A stretch of 64,000 nucleotides of DNA from JABDMH01 sp965223025 (GTDB lineage Bacteria > Bacteroidota > Bacteroidia > Chitinophagales > Saprospiraceae), in assembly GCA_965223025.1 (NCBI GenBank), contig CBDCVP010000023.1, positions 2,666,001 to 2,730,000 on the forward strand, written 5' to 3'. The notes under the pieces are model-generated. The model worked only from the letters and a program-made list of their open reading frames with translations. It was not told the origin of the DNA and ran no database searches. Below are positions 56,516-64,000 of the stretch, piece after piece (position 1 is the stretch's first letter; every line of letters begins with the position of its first letter). The translations under genes and the position numbers were made by a program.

Positions 56516-57304
56516 TTAATTGTCAATTTGAGTTAAATTCACGGTAAACTCTCCATTACCGAAGTTACCTGTACCCAAGAAAGAGATGGTCTTGGCAGCA
56601 GCATCAACTGTAAAATCAGAGATCTGAACAACATTGCCCCAGATCGGGAATACACCATTGTCAACAGCTGCAAAATCATTAGCGGCTATGTCATTGGCCT
56701 TTACGGTAGCACCATAGGAAGCATAACCAGCTCCAAAGCCACGACCGTAATCATAGTAGCCTCCCACAGCGTGAGATATGCCATAGATGTCGTCTCCAAG
56801 GTCTGCGATATAAATGGGCTGCAGATCAACATAACGTTCATCAAATGTACCACCTCTCAATACAGTGGCTTTGTAGGTGCCCTCGATACTGGTTACTAAG
56901 TCCCCGTTGCAAGGTTGCACATTTACCCGTCTAGCGGAACTTCCGGGAAATCCATCTTTGTTAGTGGCAGAATATGTCACTGAATATACGTCGGGTATGT
57001 CCAAGTTGACTTTAGTGCCACCATCGGTTTTGTTGAAAAATAATCCTGAGATGGAAGTTTCAAACGGTATTTCCACTCCCTCCTCTTCAACTCGAACTCC
57101 GGGAACTGTGAAGTCTTGCCCGCAAGCAATATCGTAGCTGGGATCACCGTCCATGATAAAATCTGGAAAATACGTGACTCTTGACAATGGAGCGATGTCA
57201 TCATCATCATTGCAGGCACTAAAACCTAGAGCCAACATCACAGCGGCTAGCACTACTGCGATATATCCTGGATTGAACTTTATTTTTGTCATCATTGCAT
57301 TCAA
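56516..57304 (-). CDS. susCD-associated lipoprotein, DUF5012/BT_2262-like (262 aa)
   Basis: The lipobox LGFSAC lies near residue 31, followed by an acidic linker NDDDD. An immunoglobulin-like domain (GDPSYDIACGQDFTVPGVRVEEEG, VYSVTYSATNKDGFPG) precedes a beta-rich domain (TSIEGTYKATVLRGG, DLGDDIYGISHAVGGYYDYG). This layout fits the DUF5012-type surface lipoproteins of susCD loci, thought to assist glycan binding. Starts 12 bp after susD ends. Confidence 0.78.
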   Translation of the reverse strand: MNAMMTKIKFNPGYIAVVLAAVMLALGFSACNDDDDIAPLSRVTYFPDFIMDGDPSYDIACGQDFTVPGVRVEEEGVEIPFETSISGLFFNKTDGGTKVNLDIPDVYSVTYSATNKDGFPGSSARRVNVQPCNGDLVTSIEGTYKATVLRGGTFDERYVDLQPIYIADLGDDIYGISHAVGGYYDYGRGFGAGYASYGATVKANDIAANDFAAVDNGVFPIWGNVVQISDFTVDAAAKTISFLGTGNFGNGEFTVNLTQIDN

Positions 57305-57315
57305 TTTTTATGATT

Positions 57316-58794
57316 TTAATTAGCCCACCAAACAGGTGTGGTCAATGGCACTTCTGCAGGCGTATTGGTGTTTGTCCTCCTTGAATAATCGGGGAATAAC
57401 AATCGCTTGGGAAATGCTCCTCCCGTCACCCCGGTAATGGAATAGGTCAACTCACCAGCCACATAACTTTCGTCATCAGAGTCTACCGGTGAGATTGCTG
57501 GAATACCCGTGCGGTTTTGGTCGAAGAAAGACTCATAACCTCTATCCACCATAGATGCCCACTTTTGAGTTATAATGGCTTTCAGGTTCTCATCGAAGTT
57601 CGTATCTGGATAAGCATATGCACCTTCCATCATGGCAGAACAATCTGCACCAACTCTTGCACAAGCATTGGTGACAGCTGCCTCATAGAAGGCTTTTGCT
57701 TGCGCAGCATCACCATATCTAAGATGCGATTCAGCAAGCATGAACTCAACTTCATCCTTTGAAAAGAAGTAAAATGGCCGATCTGGCGCAAAATTAGCCA
57801 CGTCCACCAATGCACCATCTAAGACACTACCAGGTATATTAATATCTCCCTGTCGAAGACCAAAGTGACCATCTGTTCCTGCCGTAAAATATATGTCTAT
57901 TCTCGGATCGTTGTTTGCTTGCAGCCAAGATATGAAGGTCCGACTACCTCGCAAATTCGTACCGACATTCAGCTGCCGAATATTTGTCTCATAGAGTGGG
58001 TAAGACTGATCGGGCTGATCTATAAAAGTGCTCACCTTTGCATCATCAACCAGGAAATTATTCTCCGCCAATAAAGCACTGATGCCAGCACTTGCCCCTC
58101 CATCATTCACCTTGGTCTGTCGCAACCACATCTTTAACATTAGCGTATTGACAAATTGCACCCAAGATCTGCTCTGGTTGAAGAGTCCCCCAGATCCAAA
58201 GACAAAATCTGTCTGAATCCAGGTATTGCCACCTCCGGATAGATCTAGCGATTTCGCATCGTTAAGCTCATTCATGAGCCCGGCATATATCGCATCACCA
58301 TTGTCAAAAATCGGTTGCGTAACTCCAGTCTCAGCAGATAAAGCCTCAGAATAGGGTGCCTTATCATAGAAATCTACCAGCATCTGATAGGTGTAAGCCC
58401 TCAATGCAACAGTCATCAAAACAAGGTTGTGGTTTCCTGCTTCCCGACCTTCTTCCTCCACACGTTTCAAATCTACTAAGGCATCAGAAAACAACTCCCG
58501 CCATGGAATGCCATAATCACCATCGGCGGCAGTGAGCGAATAGCGATCCTCATCTCTGTATTGAGAGGCCACATGGCTTTGCGTCCAATGTTGGGACCAA
58601 ATACCACCGACGATACCAAAGTAACCATTCACACTGCCCACCACATGCATCTGCGCCGATGGATAGACTAAACTTCCAACGACCTCGCTGGGAGAATTAG
58701 GGCTGTCATTGATATCTAGGACATCCGAACAGCTACTGAACACCAAGATGGCCAGTACCTGTACTGCAATGATCTTATATTTATTCATTTTCAT
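57316..58794 (-). CDS. susD: SusD/RagB-family lipoprotein (about 492 aa)
   Basis: The start near 58794 (MKMNKYKI) is preferred; the open frame extends to 58824, overlapping susC. The lipobox LVFSSC is followed by DVLDINDSPNSPSEV. SusD-like (PF12771 type) sequences follow: GGIWSQHWTQSHVAS, LRAYTYQMLVDFYDKAPYSEAL, FGSGGLFNQSRSWVQFVNTL and KALITQKWASMVDRGYESF (approx). It binds the ligand at the surface and lids the SusC channel. Start is about 20 bp after the SusC stop; co-transcribed. Confidence 0.92.
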   Translation of the reverse strand: MKMNKYKIIAVQVLAILVFSSCSDVLDINDSPNSPSEVVGSLVYPSAQMHVVGSVNGYFGIVGGIWSQHWTQSHVASQYRDEDRYSLTAADGDYGIPWRELFSDALVDLKRVEEEGREAGNHNLVLMTVALRAYTYQMLVDFYDKAPYSEALSAETGVTQPIFDNGDAIYAGLMNELNDAKSLDLSGGGNTWIQTDFVFGSGGLFNQSRSWVQFVNTLMLKMWLRQTKVNDGGASAGISALLAENNFLVDDAKVSTFIDQPDQSYPLYETNIRQLNVGTNLRGSRTFISWLQANNDPRIDIYFTAGTDGHFGLRQGDINIPGSVLDGALVDVANFAPDRPFYFFSKDEVEFMLAESHLRYGDAAQAKAFYEAAVTNACARVGADCSAMMEGAYAYPDTNFDENLKAIITQKWASMVDRGYESFFDQNRTGIPAISPVDSDDESYVAGELTYSITGVTGGAFPKRLLFPDYSRRTNTNTPAEVPLTTPVWWAN

Positions 58795-58813
58795 TGTATG
58801 CTTCTTTTTTTGC

Positions 58814-61800
58814 TTATAAACCAAACTTCAAACTCATACCGTAGCTGGCATTGGTCGGAATGGCTGAAAATTCACCCAGTTGAGATGACAATCCAGTACC
58901 AAAGGTCGAACCCTCAGGATCTACAAAATGGTTTTCTTCCGGTGTCCATAGCACCAAGTTCCTACCAAAAACGGATAAGCTGGTGTTAGATAAATGTATT
59001 TTATTGGACCACTCTTCAGGTATATTGTAAGATAAAACCACCTCACGCAACTTGAAGAAAGTCTTAGGGATGATGTGGTTCTGCTCGTGTGTCGGCGAGT
59101 TGGATCCCCAATAAGTGAAAATATCAGATCGATCTATTTGTCTTGTATTCTCAGAATACGTGCCATCACCATTATCCACTACCGATCCTGGTATGATAAA
59201 TGGTTCACGGTCATTGAACTGCGTATTCCAGGCATTACCCACAAAGTAGTTCAACCTAGCTGTATAGGAGAACATCACCCCACCTTTGCGATAGTCTGCG
59301 TTGGCACTCAAACGAAGTCCCTTATACGAGATGCCAGAACCAAATCCCATCGTAAAGTCAGGATTGATTGACCCCCTATATTCAAGATCAGTGGCACCTT
59401 GTGGAAGACCATTCGAAGGGTTGACAATAATCGAACCATCAGGAGTCTTGGCTGAAGCTGGTGCATAGATAGCTCCCAAAGGCTTACCTACTTCAGCACG
59501 CATTTCAATATTGTATGCTGAGTTAAGTACTAATTGAGTCTGGTCAGTTTCTCCCAGCGACAAAACCTCATTTTCATTCTTATTATAATTGAAACTGATG
59601 TCCCATGTGAAATCTCTTGTTCGTACCGGTACTACTCCAACCAGCAACTCTATACCCTTGTTTTCTACCTCACCCAAGTTGGTCGTTTGTGAAGTGAAAC
59701 CAGAGGTCGGATCCAATGGTACCTGAATAATCTGATCAGCTGTGTTACGAGTATAGTAAGCAATGTCAAAGTTGAGTCGCTCTTTGAATAACCTGATATC
59801 CGCCCCAAACTCAAGCTCAGTCGTAATCTCAGGTTGCAGCCTGTCATTTCCTAGTAGATCACCCACCTCAAAAGCGTTGATGCCGCCAATGGGGAACTTG
59901 ATGCTACCAAATCCACCAGACCTCGCATCACCTGCTGTATACACTGGATTAACACGATATGCTGGGGCGTCATTACCGGCTTGTGCGTAAGAAGCCCTTA
60001 ACTTGATCAATGAAAAGGTAGCCTGATTCAAATCTAGAAGGTCAGACAATACAGCTGACAAAGTCACTGCGGGATAAAAGAAAGAGTTATTGTCCTTGGG
60101 CAACGTAGAAGACCAGTCATTTCTTGCGGTCACCGATGCGTACAACCAGTTGTCCCAGCTCAAATTGGCGATTCCGAATGCCCCAAAGAGCCTTCGCAGT
60201 GTGGTTCTCCCAGTAGAAGTTGGGGGTTGAGAAGAGTTATTAAGGTTATAAAAACCAGGGATGGTCAAGTCGGTCACATAACTGGATGTAAATTTGGTAT
60301 AGCGTTCATTGGCATTACCACCTACACTCAGGTCCAGGTTGAACCTGGATGATAGATCCCGATTATAATTTAATATCACATCTGCATTAAGCTGCCGTCG
60401 ATTGACCTGCGCCTCGGATACTCTACCTACTACATCATTTGATGAGGCATTCGGTGCTCCTGGAGTAATTCTCGCAGAGTTACCATAATCAAAAATGTTA
60501 CCACCTGAAACATCTGCACCGCCTCTCGCTGTCAATTTCAGATTCGGAGTAAAGTTCAGATTAGCCCAAGTGGATGCTCTGATCCTATTCTCTTCAAACT
60601 CCCCTCCTTGCTCATGTAAGCTGAAGTACGGATTCTGTGCATAAGGAGTATAGAAATTGTCGATGTTATAGAATGGGTCTTTATAATTGCGATAATCGAC
60701 AATCTGATGATCGCGAGGCACTTGGATGATTTCTTGAAACAGCACTTTTCCAGCACCAGCATCATCTCCCTGTCCAGTAGCTAAGGCTTGCTGTCGCTTA
60801 TTAATATAATCCAGGCTTGCTCCCACATTCAGGATGTCATTTCCCATATCTCCCTTCAGTGAAAAGGTGTTTCTTTTGTAGTTGTCGTTATCGGAAGGCA
60901 CCACGCCATCTTCCTGTGTGTTAGAGTACGACATTCTGAAGCTGGCATTTTCAGATCCACCAGTGACACTCACAGAATTTGTGTAGGAAGTTCCTGTTTC
61001 ATAAAAGTCACGGAGATTATCTTCAATAATGTTGAATGGCTTCAATAGCTGAGAGTTATTGACTGCATTACCCCAAAGTCTCTCCTTACCATCTGCCTTT
61101 GGCCCCCAAGAACCATTCTCATCTAATGCGTGCAATCCAGACCATCCCTGACCATATGTGTTCTGAAGATGTGGGAGTCTGTTAACATTCGAGAGTGCAA
61201 ACGACCCTGTGTAATTGATGGACAACTTCTGATTTCTTGAACCAGACTTAGTAGTAATGATAATCGCTCCGTTGGCAGCCCTATTGCCATAGAGAGCTGT
61301 GGCTGCAGCACCCTTTAAAACCGAGATACTCTCAATATCGTCTGGATTGATATCGTTTCCCTGATTACCAAAGTCCTGAGACCTATTGAAATCATCATTC
61401 GCATTGTTAAAATTGGTAACGGAAACATTCCCACCATTATTAACGGGCACGCCATCGACGATGATCAATGCCGTATTGGCACCAGTAGCTGATCCATAGC
61501 CCCGTAGAACTATCTCTGTACTACCGCCCGCCTGGCCATTGGTACTTACTTGAAGTCCGGCAACTTTGCCCGCAAGGGAGGAGAGCGGACTTGCATTTCG
61601 CGCCTCCGTGATCTCGTCCGAACTAATCTGGGTAAAGCCGTAGCCAAGAGATTTCTCTTCGCGTTCGAGACCTAAGGCAGTCACTACCGCTTCAGAAAGG
61701 GTCAATCCCTCCGATAGTGTGACATTCACTGTACTAGATGTACCCAGCGTAACCTCCTGAGAGCCATATCCTGTATAACTGACTACAAGAACTTCGGCAT

Positions 61801-61993
61801 CATCAGGGACGGATAGTTCATAAGTACCGTCAAAATCAGTAGCGGTACCAATGGTAGTACCTTTAACAATAACATTGGCGCCAATAAGTGGCTCGCCATC
61901 GACATCTATGATCGTACCACTGATGGATCGCTGAGCCCAAGAAGACCCGACAAACAGCAAAAGCGATACAATGACGTACAAGTATCGTTTCAT
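58814..61993 (-). CDS. susC: SusC/RagA-family TonB-linked outer-membrane protein (1059 aa)
   Basis: Start at 61993 gives the signal peptide MKRYLYVIVSLLLFVGSSWA; the open frame runs 19 codons further up. A carboxypeptidase-regulatory-like domain (SISGTIIDVDGEPLIGANVIVKGT) comes next, then the TonB-plug (ASPLSSLAGKVAGLQVSTNGQAGGS, VLRGYGSATGANTALIIVDGVP, SISVLKGAAATALYGNRAANGAIIITTKSG) and the barrel to the end. It imports oligosaccharide or other ligand through the outer membrane with SusD. The substrate cannot be read; no glycoside hydrolase lies in the operon. Confidence 0.95.
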   Translation of the reverse strand: MKRYLYVIVSLLLFVGSSWAQRSISGTIIDVDGEPLIGANVIVKGTTIGTATDFDGTYELSVPDDAEVLVVSYTGYGSQEVTLGTSSTVNVTLSEGLTLSEAVVTALGLEREEKSLGYGFTQISSDEITEARNASPLSSLAGKVAGLQVSTNGQAGGSTEIVLRGYGSATGANTALIIVDGVPVNNGGNVSVTNFNNANDDFNRSQDFGNQGNDINPDDIESISVLKGAAATALYGNRAANGAIIITTKSGSRNQKLSINYTGSFALSNVNRLPHLQNTYGQGWSGLHALDENGSWGPKADGKERLWGNAVNNSQLLKPFNIIEDNLRDFYETGTSYTNSVSVTGGSENASFRMSYSNTQEDGVVPSDNDNYKRNTFSLKGDMGNDILNVGASLDYINKRQQALATGQGDDAGAGKVLFQEIIQVPRDHQIVDYRNYKDPFYNIDNFYTPYAQNPYFSLHEQGGEFEENRIRASTWANLNFTPNLKLTARGGADVSGGNIFDYGNSARITPGAPNASSNDVVGRVSEAQVNRRQLNADVILNYNRDLSSRFNLDLSVGGNANERYTKFTSSYVTDLTIPGFYNLNNSSQPPTSTGRTTLRRLFGAFGIANLSWDNWLYASVTARNDWSSTLPKDNNSFFYPAVTLSAVLSDLLDLNQATFSLIKLRASYAQAGNDAPAYRVNPVYTAGDARSGGFGSIKFPIGGINAFEVGDLLGNDRLQPEITTELEFGADIRLFKERLNFDIAYYTRNTADQIIQVPLDPTSGFTSQTTNLGEVENKGIELLVGVVPVRTRDFTWDISFNYNKNENEVLSLGETDQTQLVLNSAYNIEMRAEVGKPLGAIYAPASAKTPDGSIIVNPSNGLPQGATDLEYRGSINPDFTMGFGSGISYKGLRLSANADYRKGGVMFSYTARLNYFVGNAWNTQFNDREPFIIPGSVVDNGDGTYSENTRQIDRSDIFTYWGSNSPTHEQNHIIPKTFFKLREVVLSYNIPEEWSNKIHLSNTSLSVFGRNLVLWTPEENHFVDPEGSTFGTGLSSQLGEFSAIPTNASYGMSLKFGL

Positions 61994-62047
61994 AGAAAAG
62001 ATTTTTTGATTACTAAATATGTTCTTAAATATTCGTACTTCTAGGCG

Positions 62048-62055
62048 CAAAGGTA
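62048..62055 (-). promoter_or_regulatory. candidate -7 box for susC
   Basis: TACCTTTG on the minus strand matches the Bacteroidota -7 consensus TAnnTTTG and lies about 55 bp before the susC start. A clear -33 TTTG is not found at the expected distance. Confidence 0.4.
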
Positions 62056-62132
62056 CGTATCCTTATTTACTTGAAGAACTTAAATTACATACGTGGCAGT
62101 GCAACAATAAGCTGTTATGGGTTTCTTAAGAT

Positions 62133-62180
62133 GATGTGAAATACATTAAATCTGATGTGAACACACCTATTTTTGATGTG
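62133..62180. promoter_or_regulatory. three GATGTG direct repeats at exact 21-bp spacing
   Basis: GATGTG starts at 62133, 62154 and 62175, precisely 21 bp apart, two helical turns, so all three lie on one face of the DNA. They are 80-130 bp upstream of the candidate susC -7 box, where activator sites would lie. A nearby dyad is at 62197-62211. A dedicated regulator is inferred but not seen in the window. Confidence 0.6.
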
Positions 62181-62196
62181 TATTTTTATTAAAAAC

Positions 62197-62211
62197 TTGA
62201 CTTAAAGTCAA
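62197..62211. promoter_or_regulatory. perfect palindrome, possible operator
   Basis: TTGACTTAAAGTCAA is a perfect 7-bp dyad about one central A, in the susC upstream region between the direct repeats and the glycine-rich peptide gene. A dimeric regulator site is plausible; no regulator is known. Confidence 0.45.
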
Positions 62212-62512
62212 ATTTGCAGGATTAACGATCTGATAACATAACTTCCCCAATGTTTACAAACTCGCAAGATGATGCCGATATAATTTGCATTTCATCATTC
62301 CGGTATCACTATTGTTCACTTTTCAACAAATCGCCTTGCGCCGGCCTTAACAAAAAAAGCCCGTACACTTGTCGACATAGGTACCAGCTGGATTCACGCC
62401 ACATATAATAAGATATACGGATATCGGCTTAAATTTTTATTCGTATAATGGGTGAGATGATAGCATATCATTTCTTAAATTACATCGAATTACTAACTAA
62501 AATCATTTAATT

Positions 62513-62797
62513 ATGAGCTTATTACCACTCATTATTCAGCTACTCAGCGGTGCCGCTGGGGGTAATCTGGCTGGTTCACTTATGAAAAATCTTTCACTTG
62601 GTACGCTCGGCAATTCGCTCGCCGGCATCCTGGGTGGCGGACTTGGAGGTCAAATCTTAGGCATGCTGGGCATGGCCATGGGTGATGGAGGAATGGATAT
62701 CGGCAGCATCATCGGCAGTATCGCTGGTGGAGGTGTTGGTGGTGGCGTTCTGATGGCCATCGTCGGTCTCATCAAAAATGCGATGGGCAGCAAGTAA
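62513..62797 (+). CDS. glycine-rich hydrophobic small protein (94 aa)
   Basis: It opens MSLLPLIIQLLSGAAGG and is made of hydrophobic, Gly-rich segments (GGGLGGQILGMLGMAMG, GSIIGSIAGGGVGGG, LMAIVGLIKNAMGSK) with almost no charge. This composition fits a glycine-zipper membrane peptide or small pore-like protein; a leaderless hydrophobic bacteriocin-like role would be speculation. Transcribed away from susC across a 500-bp region. Function unknown. Confidence 0.6.
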   Translation: MSLLPLIIQLLSGAAGGNLAGSLMKNLSLGTLGNSLAGILGGGLGGQILGMLGMAMGDGGMDIGSIIGSIAGGGVGGGVLMAIVGLIKNAMGSK

Positions 62798-62918
62798 ACA
62801 TAAGGGTACCTCCGTAAACTCGTTTGCAGACTCGGCAAGATTTCTATCGATTTGGACTGCTTTATCTAAATCGAAAATTGATGATTTTGAGCATCATTCG
62901 GAGTTCAAGGAGGTACCC

Positions 62919-62972
62919 ATGAGACTTTTAGAAGCATTGGCTTCTGCAGCTGTAGCGGTTCTGCTATTCTAA
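62919..62972 (+). other. possible 17-codon peptide with strong ribosome site
   Basis: The ATG at 62919 is preceded by the perfect Shine-Dalgarno AAGGAGGT, unusual in this phylum, and reads MRLLEALASAAVAVLLF before TAA. The Shine-Dalgarno arm GGAGGTACCC (62909-62918) is complementary to GGGTACCTCC (62804-62813), so it could be hidden in a stem. It overlaps the 3' end of the convergent TolC gene. Chance is possible. Confidence 0.3.
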
Positions 62973-63998
62973 CAGATGACCAGATATCTGCATTAGCCCC
63001 AACTCGATGATTTTCGCATCGTATTTTGCATTGATGTAACTGGTTTTGGCATTGAGTAAGTTAAGTTGAGCTTGTCTAAACTCTACCGACGTCACCTGGC
63101 CCACGTTGAATTGTTCCACTGTTCGATCAAAATTCTTTTCACTGGTAGACAGACTAATGGCCTCCGAATGGAGGACAAATAAGGCATTCTGGTAATTGGA
63201 CCAAGCATTGGTCAGATCTCGCGTCACCTCTTGTTCTACTTGGTCTTTTTGCAATAATTGCGTTTGCAATGCGATTTGAGTGTTCTGAGTGCGTAGTTTA
63301 CGAAGTCCACCATCATAGATCGGTACTGCAGCATTTAGCCCCAAGTTTAGGCCACGACTGTTAGAAAATGTGATGAATGCACCGGGAGGTGAGTCATTAA
63401 AACTGAAATTATACGCACCTGTGGCTGATAAAGTTGGTCTTTTCTCTGCGTCGATCAATTGCAAATCAAACGCTGTAACATCGTAGTCCTTTTTGACCAG
63501 TAACAAATTGACATTGTCTGCCAGAGCTTGTGATTGCAAGTCCTGAAAAGAAAAATCTCTGTATTTGATTGAAGTATCTATCATGAATGACCGGTCAATG
63601 TCCATGCCCATTAGTACATTGATATTGCGCATCGAATTTTCCAACAGTTGCAACGTATTAAAATAATTAATGCTGTCACGCTGCACATCTACTTTGGCGT
63701 TGAGCACATCCAATGCCACTCCCTGGCCATAGTCATATTGATAAGTGACCCTCTCTAATCGTTTGTTGGACACCTCCATTGCTTCTTCTAATGCAGAGAC
63801 ATTGGCAGACAATTTTGCGATGTCGTAATATAGACTAGCTACTTGCAGCACATTGGTTTCAATAATCTGGCGCAACTGAAGATCCACAAAATTCAAATTC
63901 TCCCTTAATTGGTCCAGACTAATAGACCGGGTTTGGTCATAAATCATATAATTTGCCGATACTCCCGCATTACCTCCATAGGATGCTGCACTGGTCAC
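62964..63998 (-). CDS. TolC-family outer-membrane efflux protein, 5' end beyond the window
   Basis: Runs off the right edge, so the N-terminus and signal peptide are not seen. The 344 visible residues show the OEP repeat pattern: QLRQIIETNVLQVASLYYDIAKLSANV, LDVLNAKVDVQRDSINYFN, KRPTLSATGAYNFSF, LNLGLNAAVPIYDGG, and the second repeat RDLTNAWSNYQNALFVLHSE, FNVGQVTSVEFRQAQLNLLNAKTSYINAKYDAKIIELGLMQISG (each only in part here). These form the trimeric outer-membrane duct of RND or ABC efflux systems, and the adaptor and pump genes would be expected just beyond the right edge. Confidence 0.9.
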   Translation of the reverse strand: MTSAASYGGNAGVSANYMIYDQTRSISLDQLRENLNFVDLQLRQIIETNVLQVASLYYDIAKLSANVSALEEAMEVSNKRLERVTYQYDYGQGVALDVLNAKVDVQRDSINYFNTLQLLENSMRNINVLMGMDIDRSFMIDTSIKYRDFSFQDLQSQALADNVNLLLVKKDYDVTAFDLQLIDAEKRPTLSATGAYNFSFNDSPPGAFITFSNSRGLNLGLNAAVPIYDGGLRKLRTQNTQIALQTQLLQKDQVEQEVTRDLTNAWSNYQNALFVLHSEAISLSTSEKNFDRTVEQFNVGQVTSVEFRQAQLNLLNAKTSYINAKYDAKIIELGLMQISGHLLE

Positions 63999-64000
63999 AA

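Noticed and set aside
1..64000. tRNA, rRNA and replication origin
   Set aside because: No cloverleaf-like, rRNA-like or DnaA-box cluster was recognised on reading; a covariance-model search would be needed to exclude them.

Overview
The window looks like chromosome of a marine- or polysaccharide-type Bacteroidota, plausibly a Saprospiria/Lewinella-like lineage (the lineage is inference). The evidence is a SusC/SusD pair with lipoprotein partners, a PF14905-type TonB-dependent receptor, type IX secretion (T9SS) C-terminal sorting domains, few Shine-Dalgarno sites, and a Bacteroidota-type -7 box (TAnnTTTG) before susC. No rRNA, tRNA, CRISPR array or replication origin was recognised.

Layout. 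(1) 182-7694, minus strand: a tight four-gene operon of a metallopeptidase-like/VWA protein, a MoxR-type AAA+ ATPase and two large proteins that each combine leucine-rich repeats, a BRCT-like domain and a shared helical module. This is the best candidate for an undescribed system. (2) 7.9-10.8 kb: glucarate dehydratase and a second enolase-superfamily enzyme. (3) 11.0-13.5 kb: orphan TonB receptor. (4) 13.5-16.0 kb: a dispersed ~300-bp repeat in tandem copies, interrupted by a ~1.1-kb IS3-like element. (5) 16.0-19.9 kb: an operon of alginate-lyase-like protein, GntP permease and UxuA-like mannonate dehydratase. (6) 20.2-37.4 kb: Gfo/Idh/MocA oxidoreductases, TIM-barrel isomerase, malate synthase, CapA-propeller fusion, two divergent paralogues of a zinc-PLC-like fold, another enolase-superfamily enzyme plus an inverted remnant of a relative, FAD oxidoreductase and a haem protein. 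(7) 37.5-42.8 kb: two T9SS cargo genes (beta-helix protein, animal-type haem peroxidase), both frameshifted, separated by an IS1595-family element. (8) 42.9-53.9 kb: an Rrf2 regulator, then plus-strand genes for a 48-aa membrane peptide, PSD1/DUF1553, DUF1501, beta-propeller, sulfatase, nitrilase-fold and WD40 proteins. (9) 53.9-62.5 kb: two more repeat copies, a ceramidase-family enzyme and a susCD operon with a terminator and a regulatory upstream region. (10) 62.5-64.0 kb: a glycine-rich peptide and the 3' part of a TolC-family gene.

How it fits together: most of the window serves catabolism of sugar acids and polysaccharides (uronate/aldarate dehydratases, gluconate-type permease, lyase, sulfatase, SusCD import). 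Nine of the enzymes carry an N-terminal Arg-Arg motif of Tat type, so much of this chemistry is probably extracytoplasmic. The MoxR/VWA operon, IS elements, repeats, frameshifts and gene remnant mark the accessory and decaying parts.
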